DNA of 64,000 nt from Cheilinus undulatus (Eukaryota; Chordata; Actinopteri; Labriformes; Labridae). Below the pieces are notes generated by a model that did not search any database, was not told the origin of the DNA, and saw only the letters and a list, made by a program, of their open reading frames with translations. How positions within the stretch are numbered: the first letter of the stretch is position 1; each line of letters opens with the position of its first letter. Both the position numbers and the translations under genes were made by a program. The stretch covers positions 34,413,855 through 34,477,854 of the forward strand of contig NC_054867.1 of assembly GCF_018320785.1 (NCBI RefSeq). The letters run 5' to 3'. Below are positions 37,746 through 50,684 of the stretch, in pieces.

Positions 37746-39061
37746 TACTCAGAAAAGGGGGGAGCCGCGATACAAACCGGAAATCCTAACAACTCTGTCA
37801 GCGTTTCGAATGTTCTACAACGACGTGTTTCTTCTCTATAAGCCTACACGTCACTTTAGTAGTAAGTATAGTGAACAAAATGTTCAATTCAACCGCGTAT
37901 AGGTAGATATATCCCCTGTGCCCCTGTACAGTACTGAATGAACCCGTCCACGAAGTTTGCCACCACCACCTCCACTGTGAAACAGATACACTGTAAGCAG
38001 CAATGACAAGATTCATACAAGGTCAGTGCGGGCCAGTGTGCCACATCCCTAAAAATAAGATCAAGCCCACAGATGACCAATGTGTTCCAGTGACCTTTTA
38101 GCTACTTTTCCATCAGAAAAGTAGCTTTATTGACACAGTATGGAAACTGTGTGGAAACTTGTGTTTAAATATTAGGCCTTTAGGGCATTTTAAAACTTGC
38201 ATCAAATGTAAAGTAGGTCTCCCTCTTCATAACATATAGTAATGAAGAGCTACCAACTAAACTGGTTAAAAAACAAATCAAATTTAAGTCCAAGAATTCC
38301 ACTAGCAACCAATTTTGAAGGATGTGATTTTATCAAATTCATTTGATTGCTTCCAAATAAGGAGTGTATTTTCTTGGAGAAGTGGGCACTCCTAATGCAT
38401 CCCTTGTTTTTCTTTAAACAGCCCATCCAGCAAAGGATATGCATGACCATCTTGCATTTAGTTCACCTAAACATTTAGTATTTACACATTACCACGTAAC
38501 TTCTGCTGCTTGAGTTAGGATAATTATGAAACACGAAGAGTAGATTTTACCATTATAGACTATGACCTGGGATAACTACATGATTTTACATTTTGAGTGA
38601 ATTATTCCACATTACTCAGCAGTGTTGGAGGTAATGTAATACAAAGCAAATAACTAGTGTGCTCACATTACTTCTGTGTTGCCTTTGCCAAAATAGGAGA
38701 GGGGATTTTCAAGTTGGTACACTCCATGAAGACAGACTTATCAGTGGGTACTTAGTATCTGTATACCATAGCTTCTGAAAACATCTTTGAACCAAAATAT
38801 CAAAGATTACACTTTGACATTTTGAATGCTGTAATAGTATATTTCAGTAAAGGACCATTTAAACAGATCTGATCCAAACAATACAGATTCAGCTCCAAAA
38901 GTAGTGTTTAGTTTGGTATTCAAAAGCAGTTAACTTAATCTTCTAAACCTAAATATTAAATTTCTCTTGTATTTAATCCACAGTATTTCATGCTGCACTT
39001 AACTTTTCAAGCACTTAGCCTATGAGTTTATTTTCTATTTTTGCAAGGGGAAAAAATTACA

Positions 39062-39440
39062 TTAGCAAGCACTTTTACAAAAGATGAAACAAATTAACAT
39101 TTTACAAAACAAATTAACAAAAAATTCCAATATTACAAAGTCTAAGACACTTTTACAAAACTTGAAACAAATGTACAATGTGCAGTGCAAAATTATGAAG
39201 GACGTAACACTTTTACAGAGCTTGAAACTTGGGACACTTCCCTTTATGTAAGATACAGTTCTTTGTAATTTTGTTTCAGAAGTTGTAAAAGTGTTCAAAG
39301 TTTTTTGTAAAATGTAAATAAAAACGGTAAATGTCATTTTTTTTTTTTTTTAAGTTTTAAGTTTGTTTCATGAAATTTGAAAATGTTTTTGGCAAAATTG
39401 ATTCAGACACTGTTATTTTGTATGCACTTCCAGGCCACAG
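39062..39440. repeat. Fold-back repeat, copy 2
   Basis: The same arrangement as copy 1: CACTTTTACAAAACTTGAAA on the left, AGAAGTTGTAAAAGTGTT and TTTTGTAAAATGTAAAT on the right. It ends TATGCACTTCCAGGCCAC. Shorter than copy 1. Confidence 0.6.
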
Positions 39441-39649
39441 TAGTGGGGCACCTGTGCATAAAAAATTTGTCATGCATTTATACTGAAATGATCAGAAAGC
39501 CCGGTCAAGATTACACATGTTTTATTATGTGGTTATATCTACTACAGCTCTGTAATAAATCAGAAAAGGAATTATGAAAAACTTAACCATCTATTTTACA
39601 AGGATACACAGGTGGGATGTCTGTGACAAGGAACTTAATACTGAGGAGC

Positions 39650-40010
39650 TTAGTCAGATATGTAGATATCAGTGACCATGTTTGGGTCTGCTGGGATGGC
39701 CCACTCAACGTTTAGCTGCTTAAGTTCCTGAGCTGGGTTCATGATCAGCTTAAGTTTGGAGAATGACCGCTCTGCTAAAGCAGAGGTCACTGGTGATGTG
39801 GCATATACAGTATTTTAAGGGGCTTGGTCAGGGTAAGAAAGGGCACTTAATCACATTTTCTATACTGACCCCCTGGAAGGGCATCTTGACGGCTATTCAT
39901 CATGTTTTATGTGCCATAGGAGCATCCAAGAGGGCAATTTTGCCGCCCCACCCCCACCCCCTTGAACATTAGAGCACCAGGGGGTGATCACCCCACCTTC
40001 CCCCATCTGG
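39650..40010 (-). pseudogene. hAT transposase fragment (C-terminal dimerisation region)
   Basis: On the minus strand (about 39,790-39,660) the frame reads ALAERSFSKLKLIMN, close to the conserved ERSFSKLKLIK motif of hAT transposases. It then runs QELKQLNVEW and stops. Upstream on the minus strand the frame containing GGGAAKLPSWMLLWH may belong to the same relic. No start and no catalytic core are visible. Confidence 0.5.
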
Positions 40011-41519
40011 TTCCACCAGTGCAACCAGGCAAAATTTATCTTAAGATCTTGGAAGTAAAAGCAGACTATCAATACTCCATCAGACCCAGGCTCCAAACAT
40101 GTTACTCCAGTACACAACAAAAAGAAAATATATCATTATGTAGCATATGCTCTTGATACATTAGCATTTTGAAAACATTTCCTTTTTGTAGATAGACAAA
40201 TTTAATAAGAATGTAACTTCTTTATATACCATCAATGCATTTTATTTCATAAACCAGCCATGTTTCTTTGGAAACTCAAAATCTTCAAAATATTTATACC
40301 CCCCTTTAAAACACATTCCAGAACAAATGGCAGCATAAGTACAAAAAGGGCCATTGAAATGCAACTGAATACATGCTTTTTATTTGCTGTTACCCTAATA
40401 CTGCCTACACCTATTGTTTCATCAGTCTTTTGATATGTGTGATAAGTAGAGTTTGGAACTTTTGATGTACTTTTACATTTACGTGTTGATACTTAAGTAA
40501 AGGGTTTTAATGTTTTTTTCCACTAATGCTCTGATCACACTTCAGACAGTGGGCACAAGGCATCTGGCATGCAGATGTCACCAGTGCCTGAGGCATGTGA
40601 TGACAGCCTCTGGCAGTGGCTCAGGGAAGAAACCGAGTACCACATACTTTTATGTTGCCAAGTGCAGAAGATAGGATGGTGCAGAGCTGGGGGTAGGCAC
40701 GCAGGATAAATAGCCAAGGGGGGAAAGGGTAGAGGCCACACACTGACACATAATTTACCAAATTTAACAACCTGTTTTCATAGTCTGAAGGACTGTGTAA
40801 ATTGGATGCAGGTAATCTGGGTGTGAACAGCTGCAAAAGTGTCTCTGTCATCACTTAAAAAAACCCTTCTTCCTTGCAGTTAATGAGTGAGCTTAAAAGT
40901 TTCGCTGAAAGTTTCCCTTGAAGAAACACATGAGCTGAAAGATGCCTGAGCACATGATTGGGGCGAGGAAAGGCCTGGAAGTGAGATGATTTCCTGTGTT
41001 CGAATCCCTTTTGCTGTTTTGTTCCCAAAACTTTGCTGACTCACATCACCATGTAATCAGTTTTTCTCTTTTTCACTTGACCTGATCTGCCTCTGTATGT
41101 GTGTTTAAGGAAAATGTAGAGCATGAGTGAATGAAAGGGGAGGAAGAGGAGCAGAGGAATGGCCTTGTTTCCCTCCAGCTTCCCTTTAACCTCTGCCTCC
41201 CGTACATTGCATCAGCAAAAGTCAGGGACTGTCAGGAAACGAAAACAATGGCAAGGAAACTGGACACACACCCAGCCACCTTCACATTGTGTCCTTAGCA
41301 CTTCATGAGCTTGTGATGCATTTCTCTGAATTAAATTTGAACATTACATAGTATTCAAATTAACTATTTTCTCACGATGGCAATGTCCCTATTGTGTCAT
41401 GCTCAGGAAGGGAAGTTTGTGATTACCACTCATACTTGTATACTAACCCTGGGAATATGAAGGATCTTTGTCATCTCACCAATAACCTGTTAATTAATTA
41501 TAAAGGTGAGTTTATGTTA

Positions 41520-42930
41520 CATTTAACAAATTCAAAGCTTATAGGTGTTTAACCAACTTGCTAGCCAACACTTTATTCCTTACAAACAATGCATCATATT
41601 AGACAGTTAACATCACATACATCCCAAGATGAAAACTATTACTAGTTGGTTGACATTAAATTCCTAGCCCCTGGGTAATATTACAATGACCTAAGTTACA
41701 CTATACTTCTAACTTACAATAGCCTACCATTAGCCAGATAACTCTTACTCAAAATTACTATGATTAGCCGTCAGCTAGCTGCTAGCTTATTATACAAAAA
41801 GCTAGTACCAACTAAGACTATAACCAGCTGGTTAAGATTAATCAAATTCCTAGCTCTTTTTAACTTCTTAACTTAGTGCATTTAGCTTGCTAACACTATA
41901 TCTAACTTTCATAACCATGGCTTGATAAATTCATGGTTAATATTACCAAAGGCAAGCACCACAGCAGTCCTAGCTTACCATACGATAAGCTAGCTAATAT
42001 ATACCAAACTAGCATTATGATATGCTAGTTAAAATTGTGTAGCTTTCTTAAATTTCCTATTGCAAATTTGCTAGCTATAGCCATTCCCAACTTGCCATCC
42101 CATTAATTAGAAAGTACATTCCTGCCTAACATTACCATAAGCAAGCATTCCTAGCGTAGTGCTATACAATTAGCTAGCTATCATCATATCCCAAGGTAAC
42201 ATTATCACTACTTAAGTTCATATTCCTAGCTCTTAACTTCTTAACTTATTACAGTTAGCTTGCTTGCACTTTTACTAACTTCCATAATCATAGCTAGATA
42301 ATACATTTGTGGCTACCATGATCATAAGCTATCACAACGCATTCCTAGCTTACCATGCAGTTAGCTAGCTCTAATGTTTAAAGGTTGTACAATTAGCTAT
42401 CTAACACTAAAGTACTTTACAAACCATAGCTTGATACATTGTCCGCTAACATTACCATTAGCTAGCATCATGACATTCCAAGTTACCATATAAGTAGCCA
42501 GCTAACATTATGTCCCAAATTAGCATTATCACTTGTTTAAAATCATATTCCTTGGTCTTTGAACTCCTTAACATATTACTGTAAGCTAGCTAAACAAACT
42601 TCCCAACTAATTGGCCCGATTGCACTACTACTAACTTTCATAAGCTTAGCTGGATACATTCTTGGCTAAAAGTACCATAAGCTATCATCAAAGCATTCCT
42701 AGCCTAGCACACAATTAGCTACTTAGCAACATGTCCCAAGCTAGCATTATTACTAGCTGGTGAAGATCAAATTCCTAACTCATTTGAATTTCTTAACTTA
42801 TTATACTTAGCTTACACTATTTCTGACTCTCATAATCATAACTTGATTGGATACCATTACCATTAGCTAGCTCACATTATGTCTACAGTTAACATTACCA
42901 TTAGCTAACACTGGTTACTATTGGTTAGAC
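41520..42930. repeat. Degenerate higher-order repeat rich in TTAGCTAGC words
   Basis: About 1.4 kb with no ORF, built from TAACATTACCATTAGCTAGC-like and CATTCCTAGCTTACCAT-like words. Longer blocks recur with the order TGTCCCAA..TAGCATTATCACT, AAATTCCTAGCTC, CTTCTTAACTTATTAC, TTAGCTTGCT, ACTAACTTTCATAA (block starts about 41622, 41805, 42187, 42512, 42731). Period irregular, about 180-380 bp. Confidence 0.7.
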
Positions 42931-45839
42931 ATTTATGAGTTGTAGAATTTATGTTTTTACACTCACTGTTTTAGCCAAGGAGTGCTTTTATGCTCCCATT
43001 AAACCTAATCAGAGGAAGCTAATTTATCATAAAAGATTATATCTCCTATTGTTAACTCTGTGGGACCTAAAACCACCTAAGAAAGTAAAGCATTTGTCTT
43101 TTCAGTAACTGGTAAATTGCAAAATAGTAAAATTATGATTTGTGTATTTGAAAATCTAGAGCATATTGATACAGTATTTGGGTTTCACAACCTAAGCTTG
43201 ACATAAAATGAAAAATAGGCCCAGTGTGAATATGGTTGATTGTGGATCAGAACGGTATATTTCACTGCTACAGTTTGAATATGAACCAACTTTTGCATGG
43301 TTTTCGGTTGCGGCTATAAATTTTCACTGAGCATCATGCTTTCCTTTAGTTATTCCATCAGTTGCCGCCTGTACTCTCTACATCAGCACAGAAAAAGTAA
43401 CATGAACCAACTGTGAGTACAGATAAATCAAGCTAGCACAAGCACTGCTGTTACAGTTTTAATGGTAAAGGGGATCTGGGAAAACAATGTATCTCTTTTA
43501 TTTTTTGTAATTCAAAACACATTGAGCTCTTTTTAAGGGCTGCTGATAATTCACAATGACTGCTTCTCCGAGCCACAGCTCCTCTCTTTAAAACATATAA
43601 CAGAACATATTGTACAGATCAAAATGGTGCTACACAGTGTCATACCCATTACGTTTATACATTTTTATGCCCATAGGAGAGAGGGTTCATCCTCATAATC
43701 CAGCCTGGACTGTTAGCAATACATCAAAGAGCAGTGGAGAGGAAGCACATCAAAGTGACTGACCTCTGGCCCAAAAACACTCCCAACCACATTCCTCTCA
43801 ATTACAGACACCAGAGGAAGCCTGCAGAGAAAGCCCTGCCCATTTATTGTGGGGATTCATCAACTACGCACAAAAATATGTTTACATTGCCATTACGGTT
43901 TGATAATGTGCCAGCTGGTATCACAGGCCTCAACTGTTTACAATTTAAGTGCACCGCAAAAGAATTTAATTATATCTTCAGCTAGTATGTCTAACCATAA
44001 AGGATTATCAACAGCATACAGAGCGTAAACATATATGATAAAACAAACCAGGCACATACAGTTGCACAACTAATTTAAATAAGTGCAGGTAGAGACATCT
44101 GCTGCCATCTAGAGGTGATTTAGTTTACAAGTAATAGCATCACAAATAAATAGCATTTCTAAATTATGCCTGTAGGTTATCTTCATCTTTGCATTGTTGG
44201 TAATAAATAGGCAAATATAAAATAAAGTCTGTGCTAACTTGCAGACAACAGGCTTACAGCTGAGCAATGCAGACTGAAATCCAAGAAGGCAATGAGGAAA
44301 GGCTAAAAATACAGCTTGCTTACAGCTATCATTGAGGGACAATGGCCTCTAGATTGAAGACAGCAGTAACTTTTTGATAAACTGAAACTGTAGAGCACTA
44401 TAGTTTTAATTGCAATCATGAGTTAAGCTTGCCATCATCATGAACACAAGATAATCAGGATTAAAAGATCACTGTGTTGCATACTGTGTTGCGCTTGTTT
44501 TGTCCATAGGTTTTGACATGTCTGATTAATAGAGTGTATCCACCCTTCCTTTACAGCACAGCATGTATCCCGTCCCTCCCACCGTAACAGCTCTCACTTT
44601 AAGTTAGGAGCAGAGGAAGCCAAGGTACATGCTCCGGTTAGTCTGAAAAGATGACAGAAAGGCAGCTGTTAACTAGCCAAAAAAAAAAAAAGGTACAACC
44701 TGGTACAGTGCAAAATAACATGTAACCTGTGATTTTATTTAATGATTCGAAACGTACACACAGATGCAAATTATGAAATGACAAAGACTAACTATGTCTA
44801 ACACTTGGGTTTTCAGTATCAATCAAAATGATCAGGATTTTTGCCATAGTGAAGCAGTTCTAGAGCATGGTGAACAAAAACATTTTCCAATACAAAACAG
44901 ATAATTTTGTGATGGCTGGCAAGGAATTTTAGGAAGACTGGCTCTACTCATTCACTAGTCACCACTAGTCATATCTCTCCCTTATTCCATTCTTTCTCTC
45001 TTTTGTGCTCTGGTGATCAGCTGATTGTGGGCGTTTACTCTCTTAAGTACTAAGCTAATCAAATTCGACAGAGATTTGACCAATCATCATGCACCTGTCA
45101 TATTTTAAATCTCTCATCTTTTCTCCTGCAGTCAGCCTGTCATTTCAGTGCTGACACTGCAACCCCCCTCAACCCCAGCCACCTCCATTCAGTTAATCAG
45201 CATCTAGAGTTAGATCCTCTTAGGTCTTCTGCTCATCTCATCCTGCATACCTACCAACCTCCTCCAAGCCACCTCATTGGTTTCCCGGTTCAGCTTCAAA
45301 GAACTCTACTCCTCATCTGATCCTGTCGCCAAAGACATTACACATTTCTTTCATTTATGTTTGTTGAAGAATTACTGTTAAACTTGTTAAAGTCTCTCCT
45401 GACTGAAATAGTGTTAAATTCCATGTATCGTCTTGCTTTGGTATCAGAGCAAATATTCATTTGCTATTACTTGGATTTTTTTTAACTTGGGATACATTTT
45501 GATGCCATGTTAAAAAAAGACAAGAGTAAGTTATTTTAATGATGACAATATTGAAAAGTGCCTTCACTTCACTGGTGCTGGTAATTGTGAAATGCAGCAG
45601 CAGTGGTGCGTGAGAGCTCTTCCCCTGTTTAATCCCTAATCACTATTTATTTTTAATTTTTGTATCTTTATTGCTCATTGTCTCATTGAGCCTTTATTTA
45701 TTGTGTCTCTTCTGCTGTATTTAAGATTGGTCTGGAAGTACCGTGTATGCTCTGCTGACTGGATAATGAAGAGAACCTTGAACCTTATACCTCAAAACTT
45801 AAAAAACTTTACCTGATTCAGAAGACACAATAAGGAATG

Positions 45840-46325
45840 AATTGATGAAAAACATATTTTTTTTTTTTGCCATCAGAAACTTCCAGGCTGCTTTCTCTGT
45901 ATGTTTTGGGTGTCCATATGCGTTTTAAAGAGTCATCCTATCGGTTTAGTAGCAGATGTTTGAATGTAATCAGAGTATAGAGGTTTTATCTGTACAAATG
46001 AACTGACTTCAGACCTGGGGAGGTTTTTAGTTTTCTGGTAGTCTTATCTGGCATTCCTGTTCTTGGATGTTACCAGTGGGTTGCACCAAGTAGTAAAGTG
46101 TCATTCATGAAGGTGTTGGTTGATTGCAGACTATACAACAAAACCTCCAGACTATTCTTGACTTGTTTAATTGTTGTTGTTGGTTTATATATATATATAT
46201 AGCAACGAATGGATTCTGCAATCATCCTCTATGATTGTTGTCGTAACTGTCCAAATACTTTTGAGGCCCTAATAATGGAGATGCTCTGGATAAAATGGCT
46301 ATAATTTCTTAAAGGTAAGTGCCAT
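45840..46325 (-). repeat. Probable DNA-transposon remnant
   Basis: It ends with AACTGTCCAAATACTTTTGA, GGCCCTAATAATGG and AAAATGGCTATAATTTCTTA, phrases usual near the termini of Tc1/mariner-type repeats in fish. No transposase can be read. Confidence 0.4.
46186..46201. repeat. Short (TA)n tract
   Basis: Eight TA units beside a weak Tc1-like repeat remnant. Confidence 0.8.
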
Positions 46326-46527
46326 ATTTTGGTGAAAGACATTAAATTAAAACTTTAAGTCGATTCTTTAGTCACATTTTATTTGCTTTATTCTAGATCC
46401 ATTTTGCAAAATGATCAAAACTACGTTAATGTCTAACTACATATGGATATATCTATTAATAACTGGTAATACGAAGCTAAAAAAAACACAAAATGTCTTG
46501 ACTCGAGGTATTCAGCTCAGTAAACCA

Positions 46528-46533
46528 TTTATT
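46528..46533 (-). terminator. tusc2: Candidate tusc2 polyadenylation signal
   Basis: AATAAA on the minus strand in TTGAATAAATGG, about 615 nt past the tusc2 stop. Not proven. Confidence 0.4.
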
Positions 46534-47145
46534 CAAGTATTTCCAACTAAGAAATCTGAAAGTATTTACAGTACCTTATGTTCACTAGTGCAGGTCTGAG
46601 CTTAACGAGGACAGACTCAGACTTGACAATACAGAACATGACCATATATACAATAAATTTCACAACCCTTCATTACTCCACCCTGTAAGAACATCTTCAA
46701 TCCCTCTTGCACACACTCACTTGAACAAACCTAAGTGCACACGTCATACGTAGACACATACAGTTTCACTATATGTCTCACAGAAGGCATAAACCTTTAA
46801 AGCCTTTACACATCAAGGATGCTTTTTCCCTGCAAAGGAGCTAAAAGAGAGATACAGCACTTGATGTATTCTCTATGACTGCGTACATTTCAGCTGGGTA
46901 GTGGAAAACATGACCTGTACCATCACTATGTTTGTGAATATCAAGTTAGGATTTTTGAACAGAGCCACCTCTGACCATCGTTGAATTCAAATGTATAACA
47001 TTTCATTCATCAGTTTAATGTCAGATTGAATTTTCCTTCTTCTTAAAATCATGGCTCCATTCTTGATGATGCATGTAGACCAGCTCAAGACTTGGCTCTG
47101 AGACGTGTACCTGTGGCTGCACTTATATCAGTCCTGTGCAGCTGT

Positions 47146-50100
47146 TCACACCTCACAGAGAACAATGGGGAAATCTACATGAATACAGGGGTGGTCCAGC
47201 TTCACAATCCCCTAAAAATTAAACATAAAAACACCATTAAGACCCCAAAACATCAAAAGTATCCTTCAAACAGGTTTGCAATGTGACTCTGGCTTACCTG
47301 TGGGATCAGATTTTTCTGGATCCTCTTCAACTTTGACTTTTTTCTGCCATTTTTTGTCACCACTGTCTCTTCATAGAATTCATGGGCGAGATCCCCGTCT
47401 TCATCGTAGTACAAAGAGCTGCAAACACACAAAAACATCCGTCTAAAACTCCGGAGATCACCTGCTTCAGACCACAGTTGATTTGATTAAATGTCACACA
47501 ACTGTTTCTCAGAGCCATTACATGGTTACAGCCTGTTGCACAAAGAGTGTATTGAAGGAATCAGTGAATGGATGTACCAGGTGTCCCCACAGCTGAACGA
47601 AGAAAATCTGAAATACTTGTCTTTGACCCTAGATAAAAAGGTTAAGAGTCAGTGCTCACCTTGAAGCCATGACCCTAAAATCAACAAATCAAGCCACAAA
47701 TCTTGCTGTCATTAGGGAGTCAGACCTAGAGTTTAACAACCACAATGAGACTGTGTCAAAGTCTGCCTATTACTACTGATATCTCAAAAATATTGCAAGA
47801 ATTTAATCATATACTTCTGAAAAAAGTCCAAGTTCATCATTTGAGTTTCAGGCACACAGTTCTGGGTTATTTCTTGCTTATCAGTCACCTAGAGTTGAGC
47901 AGAAGTTCCTTACATTTTCATGCAATTTCTACAGTATTTTCTCTTTTGGTTTTAAATTTAACTTCAGCTCTCAAGTTTTTCTTTCACGGTTGATCCACTT
48001 TTTAATTCATTTGCAATTTTCATTATTTTCAGTGATCAATGTTTTAAAATGTGGTATCAAAAGTTCAGCGATAATGGAAATTCAAAGTCTTAGTCCTTTA
48101 TGAGGCATCAAGGCCCCTCAGGATTACTAGGAACCAAGTATGGTGAGGTCACTTTAGTTTCTACACTTCTCAACTGTAGAAAAAACGATCAGAGAACATA
48201 AGGCTTTCTAAATCTATTAGCTCTGTTACAGTGTTGATTTTACAGCTATTTCAAATTTAGTTTTAGTCAAAGATTAGAGTGTTGTATAGTTTTGGTCACA
48301 TTTGAGTTATTTTTAGCTTTTATGGCTTTATGTCTAATTGTTGTCAACTCAGGCTTGAAAACACTTTTATCCACTTTTTAGTCAATAGAAGTCCTTACAT
48401 CTTAAAATGTTACTTTTAGCCATGTTTATTCTCTCTGGACTAATCTAATCAGACAAATTGTAAAATTAATATAAATGTAAAACATTCATACTAATGCACT
48501 TTCAATACTTGATCAATTTTAAATATACTGGTGAAAATACTGGCATATCTTATATGCACATTGGAGAAATATCATAGATTTGGATTTATTTTTAGCCAGG
48601 CTTAGTATAGTCTTCCTGATGGAAAAAAGGTAGCCAACATTTTTCAGTCATTTTCTTAGTCAACAAAATTAACGCTGATCTGTTTAAACAGGTCTTACTA
48701 CAATTTTATTTACTGCTGCCTTCCTGTAAGTTTAACTGCTTCTTAGTAGGGTGCACTAACTTTCTATTTTATTTACTTTTCTTTTTATTTAAAGCTAAAG
48801 TAGATGTATTACCCTGTTCTAGGCGCCACCTTGAACCAGGTAGTACATCCTATCCCTCTGCTGATCCCCCTGTGTACATGTGTGAGTAGTATATTCTGAC
48901 AAAAATCTTATCCTGCTGTCTTTTAACAATGAAATGTATGCTGAGAAGAGTGGAAAGAGGGGCCCTTTGCAAGAGTAAGAGGCAGAGTAACACAGCTGTG
49001 TTGATTATGGTCTTGTTTGGCCTTGCTGGTCACAAAGAGGCATCAGCATTGATTTAAGTCTGTTTCAAAACCAGTAAAGAACTCCTCATAGGAACTTTGA
49101 TATTTATCTGCCTTTTAAGTGATCTTAAATGTTTATGAATTTGTATTTTGACGTCTTATTTTAACTCTACTTATCTCTTCTAACTTGAACACTGTTTATG
49201 CACTGTTCATGCACCAAGCATGAAGCACTTTAAACCTTCAACAACCACTATAAGTGTTTTATTATTTCAGCTTCTTACATTGTTACCTCCACCAAGGAGG
49301 TTATGTGATCGGCAGGGTTTGAAATTGAAATGAAATGAAATTTTCAGGAAATGTCACAAATGGCATAAGGAAGAACTCATTACATTTTGGGAGTGATCCG
49401 GATCACCGTCTGGATCCAGGAATTTTTTTTAAGGATTGTACTATTGGGAGATAGGGCTAATGGTGGAGGTCTGTGCTCTCAAGAGTGCTTTTCTAGTTCT
49501 TTTTTGTGTTTAATTGAGCTGTGATTTATCTCTTATTTAATTTGCCCTCCCTTGGACCAAAATAATACAGTCAAATTTAAAGCAACTTGATGCATTGATA
49601 TATTTAAATGCAGTTAATTTCCATTAGGTAAATACCAGTCAGAGTACTATGCTTCCAGACTCTTGGTTGGTGACTCTCTTTCACTTTTTTAATTTAGCTT
49701 TCCTCCATGAATCTCCTTTTTTAGCTTTTCTCCACAAATCCTGTGACCTTTGGCCTGTTGTAAGAGAAGGTATTTTTCTCTCCTTATGAGGATGTCTGCC
49801 AGAGAGCAATGAAGCATACTGTATTTCTCTGGGGAGACTTACCAACTCAACCCAAGTTACCAAGTGCAAAAAGAAGCCTTAGGGAACCCATTCCCCTCAA
49901 CATAGGTCATAAGGATTTTAAAGCTGGTGGACTTAACACATGCTTTGACTGATCTTCTCCTGAAACCCTGTGTTATCCATTTAGCCCATTGTGGGAGTTC
50001 TTTAGGTGGGACTTTTTCTTTGTTGGAAAGTAGTTCATGCTAAGTCAGTTTCCAGTAAGTATGAAACTCCAGCAACACAGATCTGCTAAAAATAACAAGC

Positions 50101-50684
50101 GATATTTTGTTTGGGGCACTCTGGTGGCTTTGTGGTTGGAAAGATGTTTTGTTTGGCGCATTTAACCCAGCTTTCCCACTTTAAACTGGCCTTGTACTTT
50201 TGCTTCCTCTTCTTTCTCTCCTGTACCTCCTTAAGTTTAGTGATATGTCTCTTATGCTACATTACATAGGCATGTAAACGCTATTTGCACAAAACCATTA
50301 TCTTCCTCCCCTGTTTAGTATGACGGCTCTTTATTCAAAAATATATTCTTTTATATTATATGTGTATAAAAAGTCCCTTTGTACAACGCCTTTTTTGCAC
50401 TTGGACAGCACAAACTAACAGATACCATGAAGCCATTTCAGATGCATACAACAACTAAACTAGGAATATGTATAAAAATGTGCCATGATTTAGGTGAAGC
50501 CAACCTTTACAGTTTTCTCTGTATGTATGATTTACCTCCTTCTGGTAAAAACAAATGGTGTTGCATTTCTGGAGCCTTTGAGACGGGCCACAGACTGCTC
50601 GTTCCCATCACTAGGTGAATCCCCTCCAGCTCCACTGCCTGAGAAAGGCCAGACCCCTTTGGCTTTGGATCCACTTCCTCCCAT
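47146..50684 (-). CDS. tusc2: Tumor suppressor candidate 2 / FUS1 homologue (3 coding exons, 111 aa)
   Basis: Coding exons are 50684-50536, 47418-47298 and 47211-47146, giving 336 nt with TGA at 47148-47146. Splice sites are GT-AG (phase 2 after exon 1, phase 0 after exon 2). The protein starts MGGSGSKAKGVWPF, so it has the N-terminal Gly2 myristoylation signal typical of TUSC2/FUS1. It continues with a short variable Ser/Gly linker, then TPFVFTRRSSLYYDEDGDLA, HEFYEETVVTKNGRKK and KNLIPQ, and ends GIVKLDHPCIHVDFPIVLCE-V. The length fits the 110-aa human protein. Known roles are mitochondrial localisation, calcium handling and tumour suppression in mammals; the biochemical mechanism is not evident from sequence. 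Intron 1 (47419-50535) is about 3.1 kb and full of repeats. A further acceptor upstream (exon start 50771) points to a non-coding first exon. It lies head-to-tail between rassf1 and hyal2, as in mammals. Confidence 0.97.
48231..48677. mobile_element. hAT-type MITE (copy 3) in tusc2 intron 1
   Basis: It starts CAGTGTTGATTTTACAGC and ends TTAGTCAACAAAATTAACGCTG, with the same interior words as copies 1 and 2 (TTTAGTTTTAGTC, GTCTTCC). The flanks CTCTGTTA and ATCTGTTT differ at two of eight bases, consistent with an aged 8-bp target duplication. Confidence 0.7.
49268..49500. repeat. Dispersed repeat with CCTCCACCAAGGAGGTTATG head
   Basis: It contains TTATGTGATCGGCAGGGTTT, GGAAATGTCACAAATGGCAT, GATCCGGATCACCGTCTGGA and GGAGGTCTGTGCTCTC. 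This is a widely dispersed animal repeat whose class I cannot state. It lies in tusc2 intron 1. Confidence 0.6.
50113..50270 (+). mobile_element. Degenerate tRNA-derived SINE in tusc2 intron 1
   Basis: It starts GGGGCACTCTGGTGGCTTTG, the same head as the other SINE copies, followed by a pyrimidine-rich body (CTTCCTCTTCTTTCTCTCC). The 3' end is not clear. Confidence 0.45.

Larger units (their letters stand above)
37746..46520. other. Spacer between hyal2 promoter and tusc2 3' end
   Basis: About 8.8 kb without a supported gene. It contains the fold-back copy 2, the hAT transposase fragment, the TTAGCTAGC higher-order repeat and the remnant at 45.8-46.3 kb. The stretches 40,100-41,500 and 42,950-45,800 show no element I can name; a pyrimidine-rich patch at 45,150-45,310 is unexplained. 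Confidence 0.6.

Noticed and set aside
43734-43985. 83-codon plus ORF after an ATG
   Set aside because: No recognised domain, no splice or promoter features; chance.
47092-47286. Plus-strand ORF over tusc2 exon 3
   Set aside because: Antisense to GIVKLDHPCIHVDF; not a gene.
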